64,000 nt of DNA from contig NZ_CP011071.1 in the NCBI RefSeq assembly GCF_000963865.1, forward strand, positions 1,182,501 through 1,246,500. The letters are read 5' to 3'. Origin of the DNA: Flagellimonas lutaonensis. GTDB lineage: Bacteria; Bacteroidota; Bacteroidia; Flavobacteriales; Flavobacteriaceae. The notes beneath the pieces are model-generated. The model searched no databases. It saw only the letters and a program-made list of their open reading frames with translations, and was not told the origin of the DNA. Of the stretch, positions 32,352-43,558 are shown piece after piece. How positions within the stretch are numbered: position 1 is the stretch's first letter; every line of letters starts with the position of its first letter. The translations under genes were made by a program, and so were the position numbers.

Positions 32352-35102
32352 TTAGGGGTTTATAGTCCAAGAAATATAGTATATAGATCCGATTAGACCA
32401 CTACCTACGGCTTGAAAATACTCTTCTCCCAAAATATTCGAACCACCTGCCTTGAACACTGATTTAATGCTCGGCACTGAGTAGTTTATTTGGGCATCAA
32501 GAACCGTATAGGCAGGAACGTCGCCATCCGCGAATGAAGCCTCCCAGAAGAAGCTGTCACTCCAACGATAGTTCACGCCAAAACCAAAGTTCTTAAATAA
32601 ATCAGTCTTGCCAAAAGAGGCCTTCACCTTGTGTTCAGGACTATTGAAATTGGTTCGTATGCCACGTGCCCGTAATTGCTTGGCATCTTCTAGCTTTGTA
32701 TAGGTGTAATTGACCCCCAAATCAAACCCGGCGATTTTCGTGTCAATACCCAGTGTGCCCCCATAAGAGGTTATTTCTTCCGATGAATTGGTATATACTT
32801 GGTAAACCTGTGTATCACCATTTTGCAGTGCCAATAGCGATAAGCCACCATCCCCGGCCTCACCGTAAAATGGCACGAGCACCTGTGTTTGGGAAATAAA
32901 GTTACTGTAGCTGTTGTAATAGCCGCTAGCATCAATGGTGAATTTACCCACTTGGGCACGATAGCCCAGTTCATAAGCTGTTATTTCTTCAGGTTGCACC
33001 AATGGTGTATTAACGGCTGTCGGATTACCGGCAAGTACAGATGCCGCTGAAAATGCATTTTCATAAGCGGCCCTACCAACCACTTGTACGGTTGGTGAAC
33101 CCGTTATGGCCTGCCCTTGTGGGCTAACATCAAAGGTTCTTACATCCCTGTCCAAATTCGCAGGCGCCGAACCTACCAAGATGGCAACTCCGGCATCGAG
33201 CCCGATAAACAAATCTTGTGTGGTCGGGTTTCTGAAACCTTGCTGCACCGAAGCTCTGATGTTGTGGTTGCGATTCTCACCCAAGGTCACTGACAAGCCC
33301 GCCCGGGGAGAAACAAATCCATCAAAAAATTCGTTTTTGTCATAACGGCCAGAAACGGTCAGTTTCACCCTCTCGTCGGCAAATTTCTTCTGCAGTTGGG
33401 CATATCCACCGTACTCATTATAGGTGATGGGCCCGTCAATATCTGTAAAGATGGTACCTTGAGAGTTCAGTTCATATTCCCTAAAGGAACCCCCTATTTG
33501 GATATCTGCCCAATCATCTATCAAATGGGCCAAGTTGTAATTACCGTTTACGTGGCGAAACTTGGTATTATCGATAAACTTCGCGCCAGTGGTCAGATCA
33601 CCATCACTGATCACGGCATTGAACGCCCTTTCAAACTCTGGGGTGCCGGGTATCAGCCTACCGGTATCTGCAGCAGCCCTTGCCGCGGCATGAGCCTGCT
33701 CATCTGTGGCTTGTACACCAGTACCAACACCCAACTTGGCGCCAATGAAAGTTTGCGCGTACTCGGTAAACCATTGTGTATCAGATTTCCACCTACGGTT
33801 TACATTGATGGCCGCAAACCTAGTGTCATATGCATCACCTGAATTCTCGGAAACAATGTATCCGCGAATAAAAAAGTTATCGTTTCTTACTTCCAATTTA
33901 TGCTGTTGCATTTTAAAGCCCGCTACTGAATAACGGTTTGCTCCTTGGTAAATGGTGGTGCCCCTTCCTATTCTACCGTTATAAATAAATTCAAGGTCAT
34001 CACCGAACGGGCGATAGTGCAGTGCCCAATCTGCTTTCACACTCTCAGCATTGTAATTGGCCAAATCCCTTTCGTGGTAACCGGTTCGTGTTACAAATGC
34101 AGATCCCACTGTGCCGGAAGGAAGTCCAGCTGCCGCGTCAAAATTAAGTAGGGTTCCTACCTCATCACCGTACACGTTCAACCCATTATAGGCCGGGTCG
34201 GTTCTATCGGCACTGGGATTGTTCACATCCACCGTGCTTACAGCGTGCCAATCCTCGCCTGTCATGTACGAAAAGCTTGTTTTTATTGCAAATTTATCGC
34301 TAAAGGCATGGGCTGCCCGAATACCAAAATCGTAGTAGTTGTTATCCCCGGCAGCTTCCTGCGATGTAAGTCCCGTTTTTACGTATGCACTGATGCCCTG
34401 AAAGTCAAAGGGATTTTTACTACGCATAAACAAAATTCCATTAAATGCACCTGCGCCATACAATGCAGAAGATGCCCCTGGAAGAATCTCTACACTTTGA
34501 ACATCAAGCTCGTTCATACCGACCAAGTTACCGAGAACAAAGTTTAGCCCTGGGGCGGTATTGTCCATACCATCGACCAACTGCAGAAAGCGCGTATTGG
34601 CAAAGGTCGCAAAGCCCCTAGTGTTGATGGATTGAAAGGTGAGACTGTTGGTATTGATATCCACCCCCTTCAGATTTTGCAGCCCTCCGTAGAAAGACTC
34701 TGCTGTAGTGTTCTGGATATCACGAATGCCAAAGCGCTCTACCGATACCGGCGATTCAAAAATCCGTTCCGGGGTTCTTGATGCCGAAATCACGATTTCA
34801 TCCAACATGGTGGACGCTTCACTCAGCGTTACATTTACCGTTTGGTTGCTTGAAGTGATACTTACTGTTGCATCGGCATATCCGATATTGGAAATTCGCA
34901 GTTGAAAAGGTGGGTTTTCTGAAGTGTTGAACTCAAAATTACCATCGAAATCAGTGGTTGTGCCCTCTGCCTTGCCTACCAAGACCACATTTGCCCCTGG
35001 AACAGGTTCGCCGTTCTCATCCACTACCTTACCCTGAACCGTTGTTTGCGAGTAAGCAATAAAACCAAACAACAGAAAGGAAGCAAGCAATATTCTTCTC
35101 AT
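32352..35102 (-). CDS. TonB-dependent outer-membrane receptor (916 aa)
   Basis: Outer-membrane importer with a signal peptide (ending FIAYSQ, about residue 19). A carboxypeptidase-D-like domain follows (about 20-100: VQGKVVDENGEPVPGANVVLVG; GTTTDFDGNFEF). Then come a plug domain (about 115-230, with SVERFGIRDIQNTTAESFYGGL and VEILPGASSALYGAGAFNGILFMRSKNP) and a 22-strand barrel to the terminal aromatic/Pro segment YYISWTINP. No SusD partner is adjacent, so it is not a classical polysaccharide locus. The substrate is unknown. A terminator follows. A 16-bp palindrome lies 87 nt upstream. Confidence 0.93.
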   Translation of the reverse strand: MRRILLASFLLFGFIAYSQTTVQGKVVDENGEPVPGANVVLVGKAEGTTTDFDGNFEFNTSENPPFQLRISNIGYADATVSITSSNQTVNVTLSEASTMLDEIVISASRTPERIFESPVSVERFGIRDIQNTTAESFYGGLQNLKGVDINTNSLTFQSINTRGFATFANTRFLQLVDGMDNTAPGLNFVLGNLVGMNELDVQSVEILPGASSALYGAGAFNGILFMRSKNPFDFQGISAYVKTGLTSQEAAGDNNYYDFGIRAAHAFSDKFAIKTSFSYMTGEDWHAVSTVDVNNPSADRTDPAYNGLNVYGDEVGTLLNFDAAAGLPSGTVGSAFVTRTGYHERDLANYNAESVKADWALHYRPFGDDLEFIYNGRIGRGTTIYQGANRYSVAGFKMQQHKLEVRNDNFFIRGYIVSENSGDAYDTRFAAINVNRRWKSDTQWFTEYAQTFIGAKLGVGTGVQATDEQAHAAARAAADTGRLIPGTPEFERAFNAVISDGDLTTGAKFIDNTKFRHVNGNYNLAHLIDDWADIQIGGSFREYELNSQGTIFTDIDGPITYNEYGGYAQLQKKFADERVKLTVSGRYDKNEFFDGFVSPRAGLSVTLGENRNHNIRASVQQGFRNPTTQDLFIGLDAGVAILVGSAPANLDRDVRTFDVSPQGQAITGSPTVQVVGRAAYENAFSAASVLAGNPTAVNTPLVQPEEITAYELGYRAQVGKFTIDASGYYNSYSNFISQTQVLVPFYGEAGDGGLSLLALQNGDTQVYQVYTNSSEEITSYGGTLGIDTKIAGFDLGVNYTYTKLEDAKQLRARGIRTNFNSPEHKVKASFGKTDLFKNFGFGVNYRWSDSFFWEASFADGDVPAYTVLDAQINYSVPSIKSVFKAGGSNILGEEYFQAVGSGLIGSIYYISWTINP

Positions 35103-35188
35103 GATTGCTAAGATTAGTTAAATTAGTTAATTTTTACAGGTGGAATATACATTTTTTTTTTACTTCTGTCGCCACAAAAGATCTAAAA

Positions 35189-35204
35189 ATTATGCATGCA
35201 TAAT
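35189..35204. promoter_or_regulatory. 16-bp perfect palindrome upstream of the TonB receptor gene
   Basis: ATTATGCATGCATAAT lies 87 nt before the receptor ATG. The dyad suits a dimeric repressor. It lies between the glmS terminator and the receptor, so a role in receptor control is the simplest reading. Confidence 0.4.
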
Positions 35205-35245
35205 ATCTAGTTCGCAACGCATTGTCTCAAAAATTAAATTATCAA

Positions 35246-35276
35246 TAAAAAAGCCGCCTAAAATTGGCGGCTTTTT
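35246..35276 (-). terminator. Terminator after glmS
   Basis: AAGCCGCC and GGCGGCTT pair around TAAAATT, with T-runs on both sides, so it can work on either strand. It lies 23 nt past the glmS stop. Confidence 0.85.
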
Positions 35277-35298
35277 ATATTAAACGTGGTATGCCTTG

Positions 35299-37146
35299 TT
35301 ACTCGACCGTAACCGATTTTGCCAAGTTTCTAGGTTGATCAACATTGCAGCCGCGCATTACTGCGATATGGTAAGAGAGCAATTGTAAGGGAATTGTTGT
35401 TAGTAACGGCGTCATGCTCTCAGAGGCTTCTGGCACTTCGACCACATGATCTGCCAACTCTTTGACCGTATTGTCACCTTCGGTGACAACAGCGATGATC
35501 TTACCCTTTCTAGACTTGATCTCTTGAATATTGCTGACCACTTTTTCGTAATGGCCCTTTCTAGTGGCAATGACCACTACTGGCATCTGTTCGTCAATAA
35601 GTGCTATTGGGCCGTGCTTCATTTCTGCTGCCGGATAGCCTTCTGCATGTATATAACTTATTTCCTTCAATTTCAAGGCGCCTTCGAGTGCCACTGGGAA
35701 GTTATAGCCGCGACCCAAATAAAGACAGTTTGAAGAATCTTTGTACACCTCTGAAATTTTCTCTATCAATGGGTTTGTTTCCAGGGTTCTTTCCACCTTT
35801 TGGGGAATACCCTCCAGTTCTGTCAAGAGTTCATGGTACTTAGACTCTGAGAAAACGCCCTTTTCTTTGGCCAATTTCATCGCAATCATCATCAGCACGG
35901 TAATTTGGGTGGTAAATGCCTTGGTAGAGGCCACGCCAATTTCTGGACCCGCATGGGTATAGGCCCCGGCATCGGTCTCTCGTGCAATGGATGAGCCCAC
36001 CACATTGCAAACGCCAAAAACAAAAGCGCCATTTTCTTTGGCCAATTTAATGGCCGCCAAGGTGTCTGCCGTCTCACCCGATTGGGATATGGCTATCAGC
36101 ACGTCGTTCTCTGTAATCACAGGGTTTCGATACCGGAACTCAGATGCATACTCCACTTCTACGGGTATGCGTGCCATATCCTCAAAAATGTACTCGGCCA
36201 CCAAGCCGGCATGCCAAGAGGTGCCACAGGCAACTATGATGATCCGGTTGGCGTTGAGAAACCTTTCGCTGTTTTGGTCAATCCCCGCCATTTTTATAAT
36301 ACCTTGATCTGGCCTTAACCTTCCTCTAAATGTATCATGTATTGCCCTGGGTTGTTCGTAAATCTCTTTCAGCATAAAATGCTCATACCCTCCTTTTTCT
36401 ATCTCCTCAAGATTTAGTTGAAGTTCAAGGATATTCGGGTAGGCTATTGCATCATCTTTGATCTTACGCATCTTGATCTCTTTGCCAATTCTGACAATGG
36501 CCATTTCTTCATCCTCGAGATACACTGCGTTGTTCGTGAACTCTATGAACGGTGAAGCATCTGAAGCAATAAAATATTCGTTCTCCCCAATGCCAATGGC
36601 CAACGGGCTTCCGAGTTTGGCCACCACTATCTCATCAGGCTTGTTCTTGTCAAAAACGGCAATGGCATAAGCTCCCACCACTTGGTTCAAAGCAATCTGA
36701 ACCGCCTTGCCCAGTTTCACCCCTTCTTTTTTCTTTACTTCCTCAATAAGGTTCACCAATACCTCGGTATCTGTATCAGATTCGAAAGTATAGCCTCTTT
36801 TTACAAGGGCCTTTTTGATTGATTCATAATTTTCAATGATACCATTGTGGATAATGGCCAAATCACCTGAATTTGAGAAGTGCGGGTGTGAGTTGATGTC
36901 GTTAGGAACCCCATGGGTGGCCCATCTGGTGTGCCCCAATCCTAACTTTCCATTGGTTGGCATGGTGCTTTCTGCCTTGTTCTTCAGGTCTTCCACCTTG
37001 CCCTTGGTCTTTGCCAAGCGCATGTTTTCTCCGTCGAAGAGCACGACCCCGGCACTATCGTAGCCACGGTACTCTAGACGCTGTAACCCTTTTATAATGA
37101 TGGGGTAGGCATCTCTATGCCCAATATACCCGACAATTCCACACAT
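35299..37146 (-). CDS. glmS: Glutamine--fructose-6-phosphate aminotransferase (615 aa)
   Basis: Makes glucosamine-6-phosphate, the first step to UDP-GlcNAc for peptidoglycan and lipid A. The N-terminal glutaminase starts with the catalytic Cys2 (MCGIVGYIGHRDA). GHTRWATHG is near residue 73. Two SIS sugar-isomerase domains follow (ACGTSWHAG near 310, SQSGETADT near 357, GRGYNFPVALEGALKLKEISY near 485). The terminal KSVTVE tail is intact. It has its own promoter. I see no glmS ribozyme-like sequence in the short leader. Confidence 0.97.
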   Translation of the reverse strand: MCGIVGYIGHRDAYPIIIKGLQRLEYRGYDSAGVVLFDGENMRLAKTKGKVEDLKNKAESTMPTNGKLGLGHTRWATHGVPNDINSHPHFSNSGDLAIIHNGIIENYESIKKALVKRGYTFESDTDTEVLVNLIEEVKKKEGVKLGKAVQIALNQVVGAYAIAVFDKNKPDEIVVAKLGSPLAIGIGENEYFIASDASPFIEFTNNAVYLEDEEMAIVRIGKEIKMRKIKDDAIAYPNILELQLNLEEIEKGGYEHFMLKEIYEQPRAIHDTFRGRLRPDQGIIKMAGIDQNSERFLNANRIIIVACGTSWHAGLVAEYIFEDMARIPVEVEYASEFRYRNPVITENDVLIAISQSGETADTLAAIKLAKENGAFVFGVCNVVGSSIARETDAGAYTHAGPEIGVASTKAFTTQITVLMMIAMKLAKEKGVFSESKYHELLTELEGIPQKVERTLETNPLIEKISEVYKDSSNCLYLGRGYNFPVALEGALKLKEISYIHAEGYPAAEMKHGPIALIDEQMPVVVIATRKGHYEKVVSNIQEIKSRKGKIIAVVTEGDNTVKELADHVVEVPEASESMTPLLTTIPLQLLSYHIAVMRGCNVDQPRNLAKSVTVE

Positions 37147-37176
37147 AACTAAGTAGTTTTCAATTGATTTAGATAA

Positions 37177-37206
37177 ACAAAATTACTTTTTGAGGGGGAA
37201 AATCAA
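37177..37206 (-). promoter_or_regulatory. Promoter of glmS
   Basis: Minus strand TTG (37206-37204), about 19-nt spacer, TAATTTTG (37184-37177). A leader of roughly 25 nt would follow. Confidence 0.65.
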
Positions 37207-37262
37207 ACTATATCGGTTGTAAAACGTAAAAAATCCGTCAGTGGTATAAACTAAACAAGCAA

Positions 37263-39946
<2,684 letters not shown>

Positions 39947-39978
39947 AGACCGATTCTTTTTTTCCTGAAACGTAGGTG

Positions 39979-39986
39979 CAAAAGTA
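39979..39986 (-). promoter_or_regulatory. Promoter -7 element of the starch-synthase-like gene
   Basis: Minus strand TACTTTTG, 32 nt before the ATG at 39946. It is divergent from, and close to, the panC promoter. Confidence 0.5.
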
Positions 39987-40017
39987 CAAAAATTATGCCG
40001 ATTACCAGTATTTATGG

Positions 40018-40025
40018 TATTTTTG
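40018..40025 (+). promoter_or_regulatory. Promoter -7 element of panC
   Basis: TATTTTTG, 19 nt before the panC ATG. The leader would be about 12 nt. Confidence 0.55.
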
Positions 40026-40044
40026 CACGCCTTTATTACCATAT

Positions 40045-40893
40045 ATGCACCTTATTGAAGACAAACGGCACCTTCAAGCGGTTCTCGCTGCAGAACGCCA
40101 AAAAAACCATTCCATCGGTCTAGTGCCCACCATGGGTGCCCTGCACTATGGCCACCTGTCTTTGGTCAAAAGGGCACTTTCTGAAAATGGGGTGGTGGTG
40201 GTCAGTATTTTTGTGAATCCCACACAGTTCGACAATCAAAATGACCTTAAAAACTACCCAAGCAACTTAGAAAGGGACCTCGACCTATTGAACGCGCTTT
40301 CTGAAGACATTTTGGTATTTGCGCCATCGAAAACCGAAATCTATCCGGGTGAAATCGCTCCACAGAAATTTAAATTCGGGGGATTGGAAAAAACGATGGA
40401 AGGCCAATACCGAAACGGACATTTTGACGGGGTCGCCACCATCGTTGAACTATTGTTGAAAACTGTTGGGCCCGATAAGGCCTATTTTGGCGAAAAAGAT
40501 TTTCAGCAGTTACAAATTGTGAGAAAACTGGTCAGATCAAAACAGATTCCCGTAGAGATCATAGGCTGTCCGATCCAAAGGGAAGCCAACGGCCTGGCCA
40601 TGAGTTCACGAAATGAAAGGTTGCCAAAAGAAGTGCGACAAAGGGCCGGATTCATCTTTGAGACCCTAAAGACCGCCAAAAGGCAATTTGGCATGAAAAG
40701 TGCAGATTATTTGAGGAAATGGGTGAAAGACCAATTCAAGGCTAACAACGATTTTGATTTGGAATATTTCGAAATCACAGACGAAGAAAAACTTGCACCC
40801 ATCCAAAGAAAAAGAAAAAACAAAAAATATAGGGCGTTCATAGCCGTTTATGCCAAGGGTGTACGGCTCATCGACAATATCGCCCTCAATTGA
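40045..40893 (+). CDS. panC: Pantothenate synthetase (282 aa)
   Basis: ATP-dependent ligase joining pantoate and beta-alanine. It carries the HIGH-like signature in VPTMGALHYGHLSLV (about residues 28-42), FVNPTQFDN, PDKAYFGEKDFQQL (about 145-158), and LAMSSRNERL, the KMSKS-like loop (about 186-195). The start at ATG 40045 gives the normal family N-terminus; residues upstream in frame lie in the promoter. It is followed 13 nt later by panD, which makes beta-alanine, so both branches of pantothenate synthesis meet here. Confidence 0.96.
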   Translation: MHLIEDKRHLQAVLAAERQKNHSIGLVPTMGALHYGHLSLVKRALSENGVVVVSIFVNPTQFDNQNDLKNYPSNLERDLDLLNALSEDILVFAPSKTEIYPGEIAPQKFKFGGLEKTMEGQYRNGHFDGVATIVELLLKTVGPDKAYFGEKDFQQLQIVRKLVRSKQIPVEIIGCPIQREANGLAMSSRNERLPKEVRQRAGFIFETLKTAKRQFGMKSADYLRKWVKDQFKANNDFDLEYFEITDEEKLAPIQRKRKNKKYRAFIAVYAKGVRLIDNIALN

Positions 40894-40894
40894 T

Positions 40895-40902
40895 TAATTT
40901 TG
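40895..40902 (+). promoter_or_regulatory. -7-like element four bases before the panD ATG
   Basis: TAATTTTG, then CGCC, then ATG 40907. It matches TAnnTTTG and the spacing seen at bioB, bioF, glyS and the lipoprotein gene. It lies right after the panC stop. No clear -33 TTG, so panD may also be read from panC. Confidence 0.45.
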
Positions 40903-40906
40903 CGCC

Positions 40907-41257
40907 ATGCAGATTGAAGTAGTAAAATCGAAGATTCATCGTGTAAAGGTTACGGGTGCCGATCTGAACTATATCGGCAGTATTACTATTGATGAAGACT
41001 TGATGGACGCCGCCAACATCATTCGTGGCGAAAAGGTTCAGATCGTGAACAACAACAATGGCGAACGATTGGAAACTTACGCCATACCGGGACCCAGGGG
41101 AACGGGCGAGGTAACCCTCAATGGGGCCGCGGCCCGAAAGGTCTCCGTTGGCGATGTGCTCATTTTGATCACCTACGCTTGGATGGGTGTCAAAGAGGCC
41201 AAAGAGTTTAACCCTGCCCTGGTATTTCCTGATGAAAACACCAACCTGTTGAACTGA
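40907..41257 (+). CDS. panD: Aspartate 1-decarboxylase proenzyme (116 aa)
   Basis: Pyruvoyl enzyme making beta-alanine from aspartate. Self-cleavage is expected between Gly24 and Ser25 in [10 protein letters not shown], where the serine becomes the pyruvoyl group. [25 protein letters not shown] and [12 protein letters not shown] are family signatures, and the length is normal. The stop is 2 nt before the TTG start of the next gene. Confidence 0.96.
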   Translation: MQIEVVKSKIHRVKVTGADLNYIGSITIDEDLMDAANIIRGEKVQIVNNNNGERLETYAIPGPRGTGEVTLNGAAARKVSVGDVLILITYAWMGVKEAKEFNPALVFPDENTNLLN

Positions 41258-41259
41258 TT

Positions 41260-42225
41260 TTGTCAAAATCGCTGAAAAAATCACTGAAAATTATCTTGCC
41301 CATCGCCTTTGGGGTGTTCTTGGTTTGGTATTCATACAATGCGACCACGGCCGAGGAAAGAGGGCAAATAGTGCACTATATCAAAAACGCCGATCCTTTC
41401 TGGGTGTCCCTCTCCATAGTAATCGGTATTCTTAGCCATATCTCAAGGGCCATACGGTGGAACTATATGCTGCAGCCAATGGGCTATAGCCCAAGATTGG
41501 GCAACAATGTGTTGATGATACTGATTGCCTATTTGGCCAATTTGGGCATCCCCAGGTCAGGTGAAATATTGAGGGCCTCCGCGCTGACCACTTACGAAGA
41601 AGTGCCTTTCGAAAAAGGCTTTGGCACCATCGTCACAGAAAGGGTGATCGACCTGATCATGTTGTTTCTCATCATTATAGTGGCCCTGCTGATGCAAACC
41701 TCGGTCATCATCGAATTCTTGAACGAAAAAGGCATCAATTTGGCGGGGGCCGCCCTAATCCTTGCTGTGGGCATCATCGGACTTTGGCTCAGCATAAAGT
41801 TTTTACGAAAATCGAAATCGGGTTGGGCCCATAAACTGAAAAATTTCCTGAAAGGACTGCTCGAGGGGGTCATGAGCGTCTTTAAAATGGAGAAAAAGTG
41901 GCCTTTTATTTTCCATACCCTATTTATTTGGGCGGCGTATATCGGTATGTTCTGGGTCATCAAATACACCGTGCCAGAAACGGTCGATCTTTCATTGGGC
42001 GAGTTGTTGGTCGCTTTCATAGCAGGTGCTTTTGCCATGTCGACCACCAATGGCGGTATCGGACTGTACCCCATAGCGGTGAGCGGCGCATTGGGCATTT
42101 ACGGAATATCATCGGTTTCGGGCGATGCTTTCGGCTGGATCATGTGGATTGCCCAGACCTTGATGGTCGTGGTTTTCGGGGCAATATCTTTCGTGCTCTT
42201 ACCGTTATTGAACAGGGGTCGATAA
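41260..42225 (+). CDS. Flippase-like UPF0104/LPG-synthase-TM family protein (321 aa)
   Basis: Integral membrane protein of the lysylphosphatidylglycerol synthase transmembrane (UPF0104) family, with about eight helices. Family stretches are SHISRAIRWNYMLQPMGY (about 50-67), LANLGIPRSGEILRASALTTYE (about 92-113), VTERVIDLIMLF, and MSTTNGGIGLYPIAVSGAL near 260. Some relatives flip or modify lipids; the specific role is unknown. The start is TTG, 2 nt after panD, so it is part of the panC-panD unit, a link also seen in other Bacteroidetes. Confidence 0.85.
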   Translation: MSKSLKKSLKIILPIAFGVFLVWYSYNATTAEERGQIVHYIKNADPFWVSLSIVIGILSHISRAIRWNYMLQPMGYSPRLGNNVLMILIAYLANLGIPRSGEILRASALTTYEEVPFEKGFGTIVTERVIDLIMLFLIIIVALLMQTSVIIEFLNEKGINLAGAALILAVGIIGLWLSIKFLRKSKSGWAHKLKNFLKGLLEGVMSVFKMEKKWPFIFHTLFIWAAYIGMFWVIKYTVPETVDLSLGELLVAFIAGAFAMSTTNGGIGLYPIAVSGALGIYGISSVSGDAFGWIMWIAQTLMVVVFGAISFVLLPLLNRGR

Positions 42226-42248
42226 GACCTTTGTTTAAACCATACCCC

Positions 42249-43391
42249 ATGAAGAAAATTTTACTCCCGATCATCGTTCTGTGTGGCTTTTTGGGCACCG
42301 CACAGGTCAAGAAAGAGATTTTTGAGTCGTTCAAACTGCAAGAAAGAAGGGATGTTTCCTACTATTTTCCCGAAGATTATGTAGAGGATAAAAAATATCC
42401 GCTCATCGTGGTACTCGATGCCGATTACCTCTTTGACCTGGTCGTGGCCCACAACAAATTTTACAGCAGACATGATAGGATGCCCCAGGCCATTATCGTG
42501 GGTGTACACCAAAGCGAGGGCGATATTCGTTGGGAAGACTGTGATTTTGAGCAAGCCTCGGGCCTGCCCACCGAAAAAGGGGTGAAATTTTATGAGTTCT
42601 TGGGAACAGAGCTGATCCCCTATCTCGAAACCAGCTACAGTACCGCCCCGTTCAAGATGTTCATCGGCTACGACATCACCGCCAATTTTGGCAATTATTT
42701 TCTGTTTAAGGATAAATCGTTCTTCAACGCCTACCTAAGCATTTCGCCCGTGTTGGCCACCGAAATGGAAAGTAGGGTGCCTTCTCGCCTTTCAGACATT
42801 GACCAAGAGATTTTTTACAATGTCGTTCTTGAAAAGGCCAAGACCGAAGACCGCAACAGAATTCTTCAGATGAACAATGCCATTTCTTCCATAAACAAAG
42901 AAAATGTCCACTACTTCTTTGATGAATATGAAGACGCAGACCATGTCTCGATTGCTGCCTATGGCATCAGCAAATCTTTTGACAACATCTTCAAACCTTT
43001 TAGGCCCATTACACCCAAAGAATACAAAGAGCAGATTCTTACCGCTGATGTACCGGTCTTTGATTATTTAGAAAACCGTTATGCGATGATTGAAAAATTG
43101 CTGGGTTTCAAAAAAGAGGTCGAGTTGAACGATATTATGGCCATTTATGCGGCCAGTAGAAAAAAAGATGATTTCGAGTCGCTGAAACCCCTTGCGGAAC
43201 TCTGTAAAAAACAATTTCCAGAGACCATGTTGGGTTTTTATTTTGAAGGCGAATACCTTGAAGAGCTGGGTGAGCCAAAAAAAGCCTTCAAGGCCTTTGA
43301 AAAGGCTTTTCAAATGAAAGAAATTGACTTTCTCACCAAAGAAATGGCCTTGGAAAAAATCGATGCCCTTAAAGCGGATTTTGGGTATTAA
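42249..43391 (+). CDS. Alpha/beta-hydrolase-fold protein lacking the nucleophile serine (380 aa)
   Basis: Exported protein: the signal peptide MKKILLPIIVLCGFLGTAQ is clear, so ATG 42249 is chosen over the longer open frame. The core (about 30-270) matches the esterase-D/Fes-type putative esterase family: VSYYFPEDYVEDKKYPLIVVLDADYLF, IIVGVHQ, LIPYLETSYSTAPFKMFIG. At the nucleophile elbow, where G-x-S-x-G is expected, the sequence is G140-Y-D142-I-T. The serine is Asp, so ordinary esterase chemistry is unlikely. A helical, TPR-like tail follows from about 295. It starts 23 nt after the flippase-like gene. Confidence 0.85.
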   Translation: MKKILLPIIVLCGFLGTAQVKKEIFESFKLQERRDVSYYFPEDYVEDKKYPLIVVLDADYLFDLVVAHNKFYSRHDRMPQAIIVGVHQSEGDIRWEDCDFEQASGLPTEKGVKFYEFLGTELIPYLETSYSTAPFKMFIGYDITANFGNYFLFKDKSFFNAYLSISPVLATEMESRVPSRLSDIDQEIFYNVVLEKAKTEDRNRILQMNNAISSINKENVHYFFDEYEDADHVSIAAYGISKSFDNIFKPFRPITPKEYKEQILTADVPVFDYLENRYAMIEKLLGFKKEVELNDIMAIYAASRKKDDFESLKPLAELCKKQFPETMLGFYFEGEYLEELGEPKKAFKAFEKAFQMKEIDFLTKEMALEKIDALKADFGY

Positions 43392-43558
43392 AAAGTTTTG
43401 GGTTTTGTTGAATGGATTAACTTACGTGTTCATATCGCTATTTACAGATGTGTTAAACTTATAAACACCAACGCATAAACCAAATTCCTACAACCCCGTA
43501 GACCCCATTTATTCCCAAACTTCTAATTACCTTTATCGGCAAACGAGAACCCTCAAAA

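Noticed and set aside
32352-35102. Polysaccharide utilisation locus
   Set aside because: No SusD, sulfatase or glycoside hydrolase lies beside the receptor; neighbours are glmS and atpD.
35103-37262. Possible glmS ribozyme
   Set aside because: The glmS leader is short and shows no ribozyme-like structure; this class is a Firmicutes feature.
41898-42248. Long N-terminal extension of the alpha/beta hydrolase frame
   Set aside because: It overlaps the flippase-like gene in another frame, and the signal peptide beginning at 42249 sets the start.
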